Shown: in pieces, positions 43,412 through 52,119 of the stretch
Layout of the letters: every line of letters begins with the position of its first letter
Numbering within the stretch: position 1 is the first letter of the stretch
DNA from: Cryomorphaceae bacterium
Lineage (GTDB): Bacteria; Bacteroidota; Bacteroidia; Flavobacteriales; Schleiferiaceae
DNA: 54,813 nucleotides
Assembly (NCBI GenBank): GCA_017858515.1
Contig: JAFMBM010000014.1
Location: 1-54,813, forward strand
Reading direction: 5' to 3'
Translations under genes and position numbers: made by a program
The notes under the pieces: generated by a model
What the model was told of the DNA's origin: nothing
Seen by the model: the letters and a program-made list of their open reading frames with translations, nothing else
Database searches by the model: none

Positions 43412-46400
43412 ATGAAGTTATTGAAGTATTCACTTACCATTCTGTCTTTCTTCGCTATCTTTTGCCTTAGTGCGCAAGTGGTGAATGTTGGAAGCGGCAG
43501 CTATACGCTTACTTTTCCTGGTGTTGATGCAGCGGGTAGAAATGTATTTCCATCCGGAACACCTTATACCATTGGTGCTGCTGCAACTAAGCCCGTTCCC
43601 ACCAACGATTGGTGGTCTGCCAAAGTGAAGAACAATCATGCAGACAATCTTTTCAATTATCCTTTCACCCTAAAAACAGTAAATCAAGGATTGGTGGTTA
43701 CCTATATTCCATGGGGACCGATTGACAATATTCTACCTGTAATAGTGGGTGTGAGCGGATTGAATGCCAATGCGGCCAACGTATCGGACTATTCTGATTG
43801 GACCGTGAGTATGGACTGGTCGAATGGATCGCGGAACTTTCAGGCTACAGCCGGAATAGGTATGCCCTTTCTGTACTTCCATAAAGATTCATCGGATGTT
43901 GCACAGGTAACCGTAAATCAAGGTACTGCAACAATCAACAACGAAGTACTCTTAATAGTAGATGCTCGCAACGGAGCAGACTTTGCTATTTACGCTCCAA
44001 ATGGAAGTGTTTGGACGCAGACGGGGAACGTTTATACTTCCACCTTAAATGGAGAGAATTATTGGTCGATGGCCTTTCTTCCACTGAATGCCTCCAGTCC
44101 TGCGGCGGCGGCTACGCAGTATAAGAAGTATGCCTATGTTTTTCCAGCCGAGACACATACGGAATGGAATTACAACGAAAGCAGCTCTGTGGTGACAACC
44201 GATTTCAGGATTTCTACCGATGTAAAAGAAGGAACAGATACCCTAATGCTCATGGGCTTGTTGCCACATCATTGGGACAATCTATCCAGCAGCACAGTCT
44301 TTCTTACGCATACGTATCCAACCGTAAGAGGAGAGCTTAAAACCATAGAAGCCAATACTTTCTCTGTGCAGAATACCTTTTATGGCATCCTTCCAACCTT
44401 ACCCTATGTGGGCTATTACAGTCAGACCTACAGTCCGGCAGAGATGAACAATAAGATTGAGCTATTGGAGAATGATGCCTTAAATGCATGGACCGATTCG
44501 TACAACGAGGGGCAGGAGATGAATCGCTTGATACAGACTGCTCGGGTAGCCGAACTTTCTGGAGACAGCCTAGCCCTTCATAAACTATTGAACACCATAA
44601 AAGAGCGCTTGGAAGATTGGCTGAAAGTACAAACGGGCGAAGTGGCCTTTCTTTTTCATTACAACCAAAACTGGACAGCTCTTTTGGGATATCCGGCGGG
44701 TCATGGTCAAGACAACAACATCAACGATCATCATTTTCATTGGGGTTATTTCATTCATGCCGCTTCATTCTTAGAACAGTTTGAACCAGGCTGGGCCAAT
44801 GCATGGGGCGATATGATCAACTTATTGGTGCGCGATGCCGCATCTGCCCGAAGAAACGACAATCTCTTCCCTTTTCTGCGAAATTTTAGTCCGTATGCAG
44901 GGCATTGCTGGGCAAACGGATTTGCCACCTTTCCTCAAGGAAACGACCAGGAATCTACCTCAGAAAGCATGCAGTTTAACTCTTCGCTTATTCACTGGGG
45001 ATCGGTAACAGGGAATGATTCTATCCGCGATCTGGGCATTTATCTCTACACTACAGAACAATCTGCGGTAGAAGAATATTGGTTCGATCAGCACAACCGA
45101 AACTTTGGTCCCAATCAGCAATACAGTTTGGTTTCAAGAGTATGGGGAAACAGCTACGACAATGGAACCTTTTGGACCGCAGACATAGCCGCTTCGTACG
45201 GCATTGAGTTATACCCCATTCATGGCGGATCGCTTTACCTCGGCCACGACACCAATTATGTGAAGCAGTTGTGGGCAGAAATAGAGCAAAATACAGGCAT
45301 ACTCACCAACGATCCGAATGTGAATCTCTGGCATGATGAAATGTGGAAATATCTATCGTTTGTCAATCCAGCTAAAGCACTGAATCTATACGATTCGTAT
45401 CCAGAGCGTTCGCTGAAGTTTGGAGTAACCGATGTGCAAACCTATCACTGGCTTCACAGCATGAATGTTTTGGGCAAGTTGGATATGAGCATCACATCCA
45501 ACCACCCCTTGGCGGTAGCCTTTAATAAAGGAGGCGATATTACGTATGTTGCTCAAAACTATAGTGATGTGCCCATAGTAGTGAACTTTTCAACGGGATT
45601 TAATTTGAATGTACCTCCTAGAAAATTGGTTACAAGCAAAGATATTTCACTGAGAGGGGTGTTAACATCGAGCTTCTTGCAGGCCTATGCGGGTGGAAGT
45701 GTAGACTTAAGCGTAGCGGTGAGTGGAGGAACACCTAGCCTTGTTGAGTTTTACGATGGCGATAGCCTAATAGGCTCTAGCACTCAGATGCCTTATACGC
45801 TCACAGCTGGAAATCTCGCTGTTGGAAAACATCCCATGTATGCCCGAATTTACGACGGCGCTTTGTATTCAATCAGCAATATAGAAACCGTTATTGTAGG
45901 CGAACAACTGCCGTACAGCGGAAGTCCTTTTGTAATTCCAGGGGATTTTCAGGCGGCGCATTATGATATTTTCGAGGGTGGAAATGGAAATGGAATCGCT
46001 TACCAGGATATGTCTGTTAAGAACGAAGGCAATTTCCGCCTTAGCGAATTTGTAGATGCTGCCACCACTGCCTCGGAAGGCGATATGGTTGGATGGATTT
46101 CTCCAGGCGAATGGTTGGAATATACCGTAAATGTTCAACAAGCTGGATTATATACCCTAACTATTCGATATGCCTCTGGAAACGGATCGGGCGGTGGACC
46201 TTTTAGAATTCTTTCAGATGGAGTAGAGCAATTGTCTGGTATTACAGTCAGCTCTAGTTCTGGGTGGAATACTTGGGCCACCAAGACGGTTCTGAACCTT
46301 CCACTAAAAGAAGGAAAACAAATTTTGCGTTTGCAGTTCGATGGCGGTGAAATGAACATTGCCAAGCTGAGTTTTGCCTATTCTGGCCCATTGAATTACA

Positions 46401-47518
46401 GTCAGCCTGTGGCCAATGCAGGTTCCAATCAGATTGTGGTTTTGCCTGCCAATACGGCTCAGTTAGATGGAAGTGCGAGTGCAGATCCAACCGCATTGCC
46501 TTTAACCTACTCATGGACCCAAGAGTATGGCCCCAGTGTTTTGCAATTCTCAAACGACAGCATCGCACAGCCAAGCATTTCTACTTTGGTGAACGGAGTG
46601 TATTTGTTGAAGCTCAAAGTAGACAATGGCAGTTATTCAGATGAAGATGAGGTCTATATTATTTCAGGACCTACAAACAATGTAGCGCCCAAAGTTTCCA
46701 TACAGTCGCCCGTAAACAATGCCGAGTTCTACGAAGCAGAAGACGTGGTTCTCATGGCTTTAGCATCGGATTTAAACGATAGCGTAGTGCAGGTAGATTT
46801 TTATATAGACGGAGTAAAGCAAGGCGGAAGCGGTCAATGGCCCTATACTTTTACATGGACTCCAACTGTAGTGGCCACTTACTCAGTAATGGCGGTGGCC
46901 TTTGATTCGTTTGGAGATTCTAGCCTTTCGGCTACCATCCGGGTGAATATAATTCCGGCTCCTCCTTGTGAGAACAGTTCGTGGAATGGCGATTTCAACT
47001 ATCGCTTCTCACCCGATCAAGACAATCCAACCATAAGCTTTATTCCCTCTCAGAATGGAGTGGGAGTCCCAACCTGTATTTTGTATTACGGAACCGATCC
47101 AGGCAATATGCCCGGCTATATTGTAAGTCCCAATGTGCCTTTCCAAGTGCTTGGAAACAAAGGCACCAAGATTTTCTTCTACTATACTTACTCTTTCCCA
47201 GGTTTTGGCGAGCGGAACAATTCGGGCAATAAAGACAGTTATATTATAGGAAGCTGCAAGAATATATCCATTGAGGAAGAGTCGAATGCAATGAATATAA
47301 AGTTGTACCCAAATCCTGTTTCAGATGTGTTGACATTGAGTCTAGGAAACGGACTAACGCAAGTAGAAATCTATCAGTTAAACGGAGTTCACATGGAAAG
47401 CTTGCAGTTTGATTCGCCCATAGTGCAGCTCGATATGAGGTCCTATCCAAAGGGATTATACATTTTCAGAATCTTGAAAGACAATACACTCACGCATCTC
47501 AAGCTTTTAAAAGACTAG
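43412..47518 (+). CDS. GH81 endo-beta-1,3-glucanase with CBM and Ig-like modules, T9SS-secreted
   Basis: 1368 residues with signal peptide (LTILSFFAIFCLSAQ). The GH81 catalytic region covers ~40-735: PTNDWWSAKV, HGQDNNINDHHFHWGYF (Asp439), FSPYAGHCWANG and GNDQESTSESMQ (Glu514, Glu518), the family's conserved acidic segments. GH81 enzymes cut laminarin and other beta-1,3-glucans with inversion. After it come an Ig-like domain (~750-830), a CBM6-like domain (~843-993; GWISPGEWLEYTVNV), a PKD-like domain (~995-1088), a Big-type Ig domain (~1091-1178), a domain resembling CBM56 (~1180-1282) and a T9SS sorting domain (~1290-1368; IKLYPNPVSDVLTL). Start ATG 43412. It is probably a laminarin-degrading extracellular enzyme. 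Confidence 0.9.
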   Translation: MKLLKYSLTILSFFAIFCLSAQVVNVGSGSYTLTFPGVDAAGRNVFPSGTPYTIGAAATKPVPTNDWWSAKVKNNHADNLFNYPFTLKTVNQGLVVTYIPWGPIDNILPVIVGVSGLNANAANVSDYSDWTVSMDWSNGSRNFQATAGIGMPFLYFHKDSSDVAQVTVNQGTATINNEVLLIVDARNGADFAIYAPNGSVWTQTGNVYTSTLNGENYWSMAFLPLNASSPAAAATQYKKYAYVFPAETHTEWNYNESSSVVTTDFRISTDVKEGTDTLMLMGLLPHHWDNLSSSTVFLTHTYPTVRGELKTIEANTFSVQNTFYGILPTLPYVGYYSQTYSPAEMNNKIELLENDALNAWTDSYNEGQEMNRLIQTARVAELSGDSLALHKLLNTIKERLEDWLKVQTGEVAFLFHYNQNWTALLGYPAGHGQDNNINDHHFHWGYFIHAASFLEQFEPGWANAWGDMINLLVRDAASARRNDNLFPFLRNFSPYAGHCWANGFATFPQGNDQESTSESMQFNSSLIHWGSVTGNDSIRDLGIYLYTTEQSAVEEYWFDQHNRNFGPNQQYSLVSRVWGNSYDNGTFWTADIAASYGIELYPIHGGSLYLGHDTNYVKQLWAEIEQNTGILTNDPNVNLWHDEMWKYLSFVNPAKALNLYDSYPERSLKFGVTDVQTYHWLHSMNVLGKLDMSITSNHPLAVAFNKGGDITYVAQNYSDVPIVVNFSTGFNLNVPPRKLVTSKDISLRGVLTSSFLQAYAGGSVDLSVAVSGGTPSLVEFYDGDSLIGSSTQMPYTLTAGNLAVGKHPMYARIYDGALYSISNIETVIVGEQLPYSGSPFVIPGDFQAAHYDIFEGGNGNGIAYQDMSVKNEGNFRLSEFVDAATTASEGDMVGWISPGEWLEYTVNVQQAGLYTLTIRYASGNGSGGGPFRILSDGVEQLSGITVSSSSGWNTWATKTVLNLPLKEGKQILRLQFDGGEMNIAKLSFAYSGPLNYSQPVANAGSNQIVVLPANTAQLDGSASADPTALPLTYSWTQEYGPSVLQFSNDSIAQPSISTLVNGVYLLKLKVDNGSYSDEDEVYIISGPTNNVAPKVSIQSPVNNAEFYEAEDVVLMALASDLNDSVVQVDFYIDGVKQGGSGQWPYTFTWTPTVVATYSVMAVAFDSFGDSSLSATIRVNIIPAPPCENSSWNGDFNYRFSPDQDNPTISFIPSQNGVGVPTCILYYGTDPGNMPGYIVSPNVPFQVLGNKGTKIFFYYTYSFPGFGERNNSGNKDSYIIGSCKNISIEEESNAMNIKLYPNPVSDVLTLSLGNGLTQVEIYQLNGVHMESLQFDSPIVQLDMRSYPKGLYIFRILKDNTLTHLKLLKD

Positions 47519-47536
47519 TGGAGTAAAGGCCTCTAA

Positions 47537-47568
47537 GCCAACACTCTGAATAAATGAAGAGTGTTGGC
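47537..47568 (+). terminator. Strong hairpin after the GH81 gene
   Basis: GCCAACACTCT (47537-47547) pairs perfectly with AGAGTGTTGGC (47558-47568) around a 10-nt loop, 18 nt after the stop. No U-tract follows, so it may be a 3'-end stabilising hairpin rather than a classic terminator. Confidence 0.6.
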
Positions 47569-47834
47569 AAAGAGATTCGTGAGCAGTAAGCTATACTTTT
47601 CTCGCAGTTGTTATGCACTTCCACTACAGGCCAGGTGGAAAACAGGCGCAAGAGGCAGTTGCTTTGTATCTTCTTATTTCCAACCGAATAGCGAAAAGAA
47701 TATTCATAGCTGAAAAGTATATGAATACAGTCTCATGGCCTTTCGTAAATATTAAGAGGGAATACGCAATAAGAGATTTTACAGAAGCGGCTTTTTGCGG
47801 GGCATGGTCTAGCATAGCCTATGATTAAGTGGTT

Positions 47835-48240
47835 CGCTTTAAAGACTATGGTCTTTGGAAGAATTTGCAAAGTATGTGTTCGGATTCGAGTGGTCTCCGT
47901 CGCTCAGCCATCAAGTCTGTCGTTGGTTTGGAGTGGTCTGCGTCGCTTCGCTACAAAGTCTGTGAATGGTTTGCAGTGGTCTCTTTCGCTTCGCTATAAA
48001 GTCTGTCAATGGTTTGCAGTGGTCTATCACACCTAGCTACAAGGTCTGTCGTTCGTTTGGAGTGGTCTCTTTCACTTAGCTACAAAGTCTGTTGTTCGTT
48101 TGAAGTGGTCTCTTTCACTTAGCTACAAAGTCTGCCGTTGGTTTGGAATGGTATCTGTCGCTTGGCTATATAGTCTGTCGTTGGTATGGAGTGCTCTGTG
48201 CCTAGAAGAGTGAAGAAGACCATAGCCGTTTTAAAGGCTT
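47835..48240. repeat. Imperfect inverted repeat flanking the 43-bp array
   Basis: CTTTAAAGACTATGGTCTTT (near 47837-47856) and, inverted, AAGACCATAGCCGTTTTAAAG (48217-48237) match over ~20 of 22 positions when the right arm is reverse-complemented. They lie 33 bp left and about 16 bp right of the tandem array, with the array as the only content between them. Confidence 0.6.
47889..48197. repeat. 43-bp tandem repeat array, 7 units plus a partial eighth
   Basis: Units begin (AGTGGTCT or a close variant) at 47889, 47932, 47975, 48018, 48061, 48104 and 48147, and a partial unit at 48190, exactly 43 bp apart throughout. Units differ by substitutions only; shared blocks are AGTGGTCT, GCTACAAAGTCTGT and GGTTTG. 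As 43 is not a multiple of three, the frames drift and no protein is encoded. There are no spacers, so this is not a CRISPR. It is part of a ~1 kb gene-free stretch (47519-48569). Confidence 0.95.
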
Positions 48241-48463
48241 CGCGCGCTGAAATGAAAAGAAAGAGCTGTGTTGCCTTTCCTTCGCAGTCGGTTGCCTTTC
48301 CTTCACGCCTAGTTATAAGTAGTGTCTACCCTGCGATGAAGTGTTGAGTCTGTTTAAAGAAGCCTTGAAGCCCAACAAAATGCAGTAGATTTTAGGAGGA
48401 AAAAAGAAATCTTTGGAAAATATAGTTAAAAACATCCTCTGAAAAGCCTTGTAAACACTGGGC

Positions 48464-48518
48464 TTTCCCAAAATTGGGAAAATAGAGCTTGAATTTCCCA
48501 AAATTGGGAAAGCTTCCC
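48464..48518 (+). promoter_or_regulatory. Twin operator-like dyads upstream of the 48570 gene
   Basis: TTTCCCAAAATTGGGAAA occurs at 48464-48481 and again at 48494-48511, start to start 30 bp, about three helical turns. Each has 8-bp arms around AA. A further TTCCCA half site follows (48514-48519), pairing with the preceding TGGGAA. The arrangement suits a dimeric regulator binding cooperatively. The dyads lie 90-110 and 60-76 nt before ATG 48570. Confidence 0.6.
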
Positions 48519-48569
48519 AGAACAATGGATGCAACTTGCTGCCATTATTCATCATTAAAAACATTTTTT

Positions 48570-49382
48570 ATGAAAATGACAGAACGCAACCGCTTGTATA
48601 TGTTACAAGCGGTATTGAAAGTGGTAGACACCCACAAAGAAGAATGGCAGGACATGCCAGAGTTTACAGCAGGCTTTGGGATTTTAGAAGGCTACGAAGG
48701 GAAGATAAGAGGCTTGTTTCAACAGAAGCAGCTGTTATTGCAACCCTATGCTGGTATTAAGTCGGAATTGCGACAAGATTTTGCGCTGGCTCTCGGCAAA
48801 CTTGGGGCCTATTTACGCTTGGTAGCAAGACAAAAGAAAGAGGCAAATTTGATTTTGGTAACGGACTATACCGTTGCCTCTTTGGAGCGCATGAATGCAC
48901 AGAAGTGCCTGGCTTTGTCTGAGAACGTAGTGCACTATGCCCATTTGAATGAAAGCGAGTTAGGGGCTTTTGAGAATGCCACCCAGCTATTGGCCAAAGC
49001 CAAGGCGCAGATTGCGCTCTTCAAGGAAAAGGGACTGATTCCGAGTGAGCGTCGCCGTTTACTAGGAGAAACAACCCATCAGATTGCAGTACAAGGCAGA
49101 GCGCTTATGGACTATTTAAAGAAGGAGTTGGATTTTTTGATGCGCTTTTTTATAGATACCGCGCCCGTGTTTTATTCAGCCTATCAAAACGCCCGCATTA
49201 TACCGAAACTGAAAGGCAACGGCAGTCATCGTTTGAGAAGCGAAGAGGAGTCGGATGCCTCCGAAGCTGGGAGTGCAAATGGCAATGATTCATTCGCAGC
49301 CTATGAAGAAAGCAGCGAAGGCCAATTCGGGGGCAAGGCAAGCGGCAGCGAATCGGGGAGCAGCAGCCAAGGAGACGAATAG
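48570..49382 (+). CDS. Hypothetical protein with Ser/Gly/Glu-rich tail
   Basis: 270 residues from ATG 48570 (ATG 48576, MTERNRLYML, is also possible; a TTG at 48489 would run through the operator-like dyad and is rejected). The first ~215 residues are helical and charged, with ERNRLYMLQAVLKVVDTHKE, YEGKIRGLFQQKQLL and a Lys/Ala-rich middle resembling a long four-helix or coiled bundle. Residues ~216-270 are low-complexity, rich in Ser, Glu, Gly and Asn. No signal peptide or membrane helix. I do not recognise the family. It has its own strong terminator and an upstream operator-like pair, so it is probably a separately regulated single gene. Confidence 0.65.
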   Translation: MKMTERNRLYMLQAVLKVVDTHKEEWQDMPEFTAGFGILEGYEGKIRGLFQQKQLLLQPYAGIKSELRQDFALALGKLGAYLRLVARQKKEANLILVTDYTVASLERMNAQKCLALSENVVHYAHLNESELGAFENATQLLAKAKAQIALFKEKGLIPSERRRLLGETTHQIAVQGRALMDYLKKELDFLMRFFIDTAPVFYSAYQNARIIPKLKGNGSHRLRSEEESDASEAGSANGNDSFAAYEESSEGQFGGKASGSESGSSSQGDE

Positions 49383-49408
49383 ACGCCAAGACATACCGAA
49401 GTTTTGCT

Positions 49409-49440
49409 GAAGCCCGCCGCACGCGGGCTTCTTTCTTTTT
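49409..49440 (+). terminator. Rho-independent terminator
   Basis: GAAGCCCGC (49409-49417), loop CGCAC, GCGGGCTTC (49423-49431), then TTCTTTTT. It ends the 48570 gene. The following ~250 nt to 49697 hold nothing I can identify. Confidence 0.92.
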
Positions 49441-49697
49441 AGGATGGGAGGGAAAAGATTGGATAGAATTTAGGATAAGACAGAAAATTTAACACAGTGC
49501 CAAGTAAGGGAATAATTATATTAGCTGCGTTCAAGAAAAGAACCGCTTCGTAGTCGCCACTGTGACTGACGAAGCGCAAGCTTGTAAGAGGGTTTGGAAA
49601 AGTAGAGAAATCAAGCAAGGAAACTAGGCCAAAACCAAAGCATTCGCCTTCAAACAAATCGTCCATTACGGCAGTTTCCAAACGAACTATACTTTTA

Positions 49698-50201
49698 ATG
49701 CGAAAGAAAATAAACCTTAGAATTATGATACTTAGAATAGGCTTAGCTCTCTTTTTTCTTTTAGTAGGATGGGGACTTGAAGCGCAAGATTTCAAAAAGA
49801 TCAAGCGAATAGAAATGGAAACCCTAGAGGAATACAAAGACAGGGAAGAAGAGGCTTTACAATGCGCTGAATATATTTTATCGAATCCGATAGACGAAAG
49901 TCAGGAGCAACTCATTTGCCTTCAATTTGTTATGAAGTGGATGGAAGGAACACACATCAAATTTGTTATTGATATGGCCAATATGCCAGGGTATAGCGAA
50001 AAAAATTCTGCATTGCTCGGAATCCACCTGGCGGCTTTAACTAAAGCGGCTTTAGTAGATGAAGAGGTGGCCAACGATCCAGATAGAATTCAAGCGGAAG
50101 CCAAGGAATTGTATCTCGACTACTGCGCCAACAAGAAGAATAAGGTTAAGATGAATAAGGAGTTGAAAAAAGAAATCAAGGCAAGAGAAGCCCAAAAATA
50201 G
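49698..50201 (+). CDS. Exported hypothetical protein
   Basis: 167 residues (ATG 49698, or 49725 as Met10). A signal peptide (..RIGLALFFLLVGWGLEAQ) is followed by a mature helical, acidic-then-basic domain: EEALQCAEYILSNPIDE, LICLQFVMKWMEGTHIKFVID, NSALLGIHLAALTKAALV, ending in a Lys/Glu tail. The two cysteines (AEY-preceding and ICLQ) could form a disulfide. I do not recognise the family; helical pairs suggest a TPR- or tetratricopeptide-like fold without a clear consensus. It precedes the next exported protein by 62 nt and may share its transcript. Confidence 0.7.
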   Translation: MRKKINLRIMILRIGLALFFLLVGWGLEAQDFKKIKRIEMETLEEYKDREEEALQCAEYILSNPIDESQEQLICLQFVMKWMEGTHIKFVIDMANMPGYSEKNSALLGIHLAALTKAALVDEEVANDPDRIQAEAKELYLDYCANKKNKVKMNKELKKEIKAREAQK

Positions 50202-50263
50202 GATATATAATAATTCTATATCCATTTACAATCTATCCAAAATTTACCCTTTCACCGTATTGT

Positions 50264-51892
50264 ATGAAGACTATCTTATTTAGAATCCGATTCGCAATTG
50301 CTTTTAGCTTTTTACTTCTGCTTCCATCTTGTTTTCAGCATAAAGTGATTTCAAAAGACGAAGATCTTCAATCGTTGAATTATTCTGCCAACTCCTACGA
50401 AATAGAGAGCAAGGGATATTTGAAATCGGCAGTACCTTTTACTGATAGTCTGTATTGGAGCGAGTCAACAAGAGATTACTTGACGAAAAGTTACTGGGTC
50501 TATGGCAAGTTCCATTTTATGGATCGAATCTTTTATCGGTTGGAAAACAACGAGTTTGTGCGCATAACTCCAGAAGAGGAACCAAAGAGCAAGAAGGAGC
50601 AAAATACCAATACACAGGACTACGTTGATCTAGAAACGCAATCTAAAGATGCTGCTGGAGTGAATTTCTATTATTTCCGAAGATCGAACTTTGCGATATA
50701 CAAAAGGATGTTCGATGATTCCGGCGTTTTGGGTCCATTCGAAACGGTTTTAGATCCTATCAAAAATATCAACCAAGCTACAGCCATTCACAATACCTAT
50801 CATTCGCCAAACAAGAAATTTGCACTCATTGACTTGCGTTATTCTCTCATTGGAGAAGAGGAGGATTTTACAGCTTTACGTTTCTTTATCTCAAACAGAA
50901 ATACGGGTGAAATACGGCAGCATTTGATTAAAAGGAGCGATTTTGAGGGAGCAAGTTCTCTTGGATTGGAGAAAGTTGCAATTACAGATGAAGGGCTAGT
51001 CTTGATCCTCGGGTTTAATAAAAATAAGGAGGTAGTAGAATCAAAGATCCAGCCTCCCTCTCCTGAAACAGCTTTCTCTTCTGTTTATCGAGTGTATAGA
51101 ATATTCCAACTAACGAAGGAGGGGGAAATCGAAGAGATACAATTGTCTCTCGAAAAAGAATCGCATTGTTGTCCAGAATGGAATCTATTGGACAGCCAAC
51201 ACATAGAATTGTATATGACAAAACTGGATCGAGAAGAGAAAGTGTGTACTGATTTGGATCTGTATTCTATAGATCTTGAAAACAAAGACTTAGTGTATCC
51301 AAAGACCCTATCCAGCAAGCCTGAACTACGAGAACAAGTAAGAGAACATAGTCCTCTAGGAGGTATTTGGAAATTTGGACAACGTATTGAAGGGGTTTCA
51401 GGTTCTTTCTATCGGATCTATAGGAATCAGGAGTTCACTTATGATTTAAAAGGACCTATGTCATTGGATAAAGTTTTAATAATGTATTTCAATTCAGATG
51501 AAGAGCTACAATTTCACAAAATAATACCAATGCTTGGCTTTGGTACCTATGGTCTTAGAGCAAATAACTTCATTCAGTTTGCTCAAAATGAGGGAGATCT
51601 TTTGTTTGTTCATCCATCCAAAGAAAACTCGGCCTATTTTGAGAAGGGACAGAATAAAATGAAAATAAATAGAATTATTTCTTCAGACGGTATTCGGCTT
51701 TGGCGCATTACAAAAGAGGGTTCTATTTCCCAGACCTATTATAAGGTGGGAGAGAAATTTTTCTTGAGTGATTTTTCTATTGCTGAGGCATCTGGATTTC
51801 CTGTGGCCAAGGTGGAAGTGGGTATATGGTCTAAAAGAGAAAAGGAATTGAAGAAAGCACATCTTATGATTGAATTTAGCCTACTCGACTAA
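50264..51892 (+). CDS. Large hypothetical lipoprotein
   Basis: 542 residues with a lipoprotein signal ending LLPSC (Cys23). The mature part is long, beta-strand-rich and without repeats or catalytic motifs that I recognise; it contains YFRRSNFAIYKRMFDDSGVL, HNTYHSPNKKFALIDLRY and several Tyr/Phe-rich strands, reminiscent of beta-propeller or sandwich surface proteins. Predicted in the outer envelope. No operon partner is sure; the preceding exported gene is 62 nt away in the same direction. A bidirectional hairpin lies 77 nt after the stop. Function unknown. Confidence 0.7.
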   Translation: MKTILFRIRFAIAFSFLLLLPSCFQHKVISKDEDLQSLNYSANSYEIESKGYLKSAVPFTDSLYWSESTRDYLTKSYWVYGKFHFMDRIFYRLENNEFVRITPEEEPKSKKEQNTNTQDYVDLETQSKDAAGVNFYYFRRSNFAIYKRMFDDSGVLGPFETVLDPIKNINQATAIHNTYHSPNKKFALIDLRYSLIGEEEDFTALRFFISNRNTGEIRQHLIKRSDFEGASSLGLEKVAITDEGLVLILGFNKNKEVVESKIQPPSPETAFSSVYRVYRIFQLTKEGEIEEIQLSLEKESHCCPEWNLLDSQHIELYMTKLDREEKVCTDLDLYSIDLENKDLVYPKTLSSKPELREQVREHSPLGGIWKFGQRIEGVSGSFYRIYRNQEFTYDLKGPMSLDKVLIMYFNSDEELQFHKIIPMLGFGTYGLRANNFIQFAQNEGDLLFVHPSKENSAYFEKGQNKMKINRIISSDGIRLWRITKEGSISQTYYKVGEKFFLSDFSIAEASGFPVAKVEVGIWSKREKELKKAHLMIEFSLLD

Positions 51893-51963
51893 TGTGGTTG
51901 TTATTTCAATTGTAGGTCTGCTGTCCCTCTCAGGAAGTTTCGTCTGAGTATTTCTCTAAAATG

Positions 51964-51991
51964 AAAAACCCCAACTCTTTAGGAGTTGGGG
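51964..51991 (-). terminator. Terminator of tRNA-Val (bidirectional hairpin)
   Basis: Stem CCCCAACTC (51969-51977)/GAGTTGGGG (51983-51991), TTTAG loop, with a TTTTT tract on the minus strand directly after the stem. It sits 9 nt from the tRNA 3' end. Confidence 0.85.
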
Positions 51992-52000
51992 TTTGTCTGT

Positions 52001-52074
52001 GGGCGCACACGGGTTCGAACCGCGGACCCTCTGCTTGTAAGGCAGATGCTCTGAACCAGCTGAGCTATGCGCCC
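52001..52074 (-). tRNA. tRNA-Val (anticodon UAC)
   Basis: On the minus strand the 74 nt fold into a complete cloverleaf. Acceptor GGGCGCA pairs with TGCGCCC; D stem GCTC/GAGC; anticodon stem TCTGC/GCAGA with loop CTTACAA, anticodon TAC; variable loop GGGTC; T stem CGCGG/CCGTG with TTCGAAC. No CCA is encoded. It is a lone tRNA between a hypothetical lipoprotein and folC. Confidence 0.97.
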
Positions 52075-52119
52075 GTAATGGGAGGGCAAATATAGACACT
52101 CCTTGTAATTCTACAAACA

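Noticed and set aside
47613..48036. Two overlapping ORFs of ~71 codons after the GH81 gene
   Set aside because: The second is built from the 43-bp repeats, whose period breaks the frame; neither has a recognisable protein pattern or start context.
47889..48197. CRISPR array
   Set aside because: The repeats are directly adjacent with no unique spacers, the unit is diverged, and no cas gene is present.
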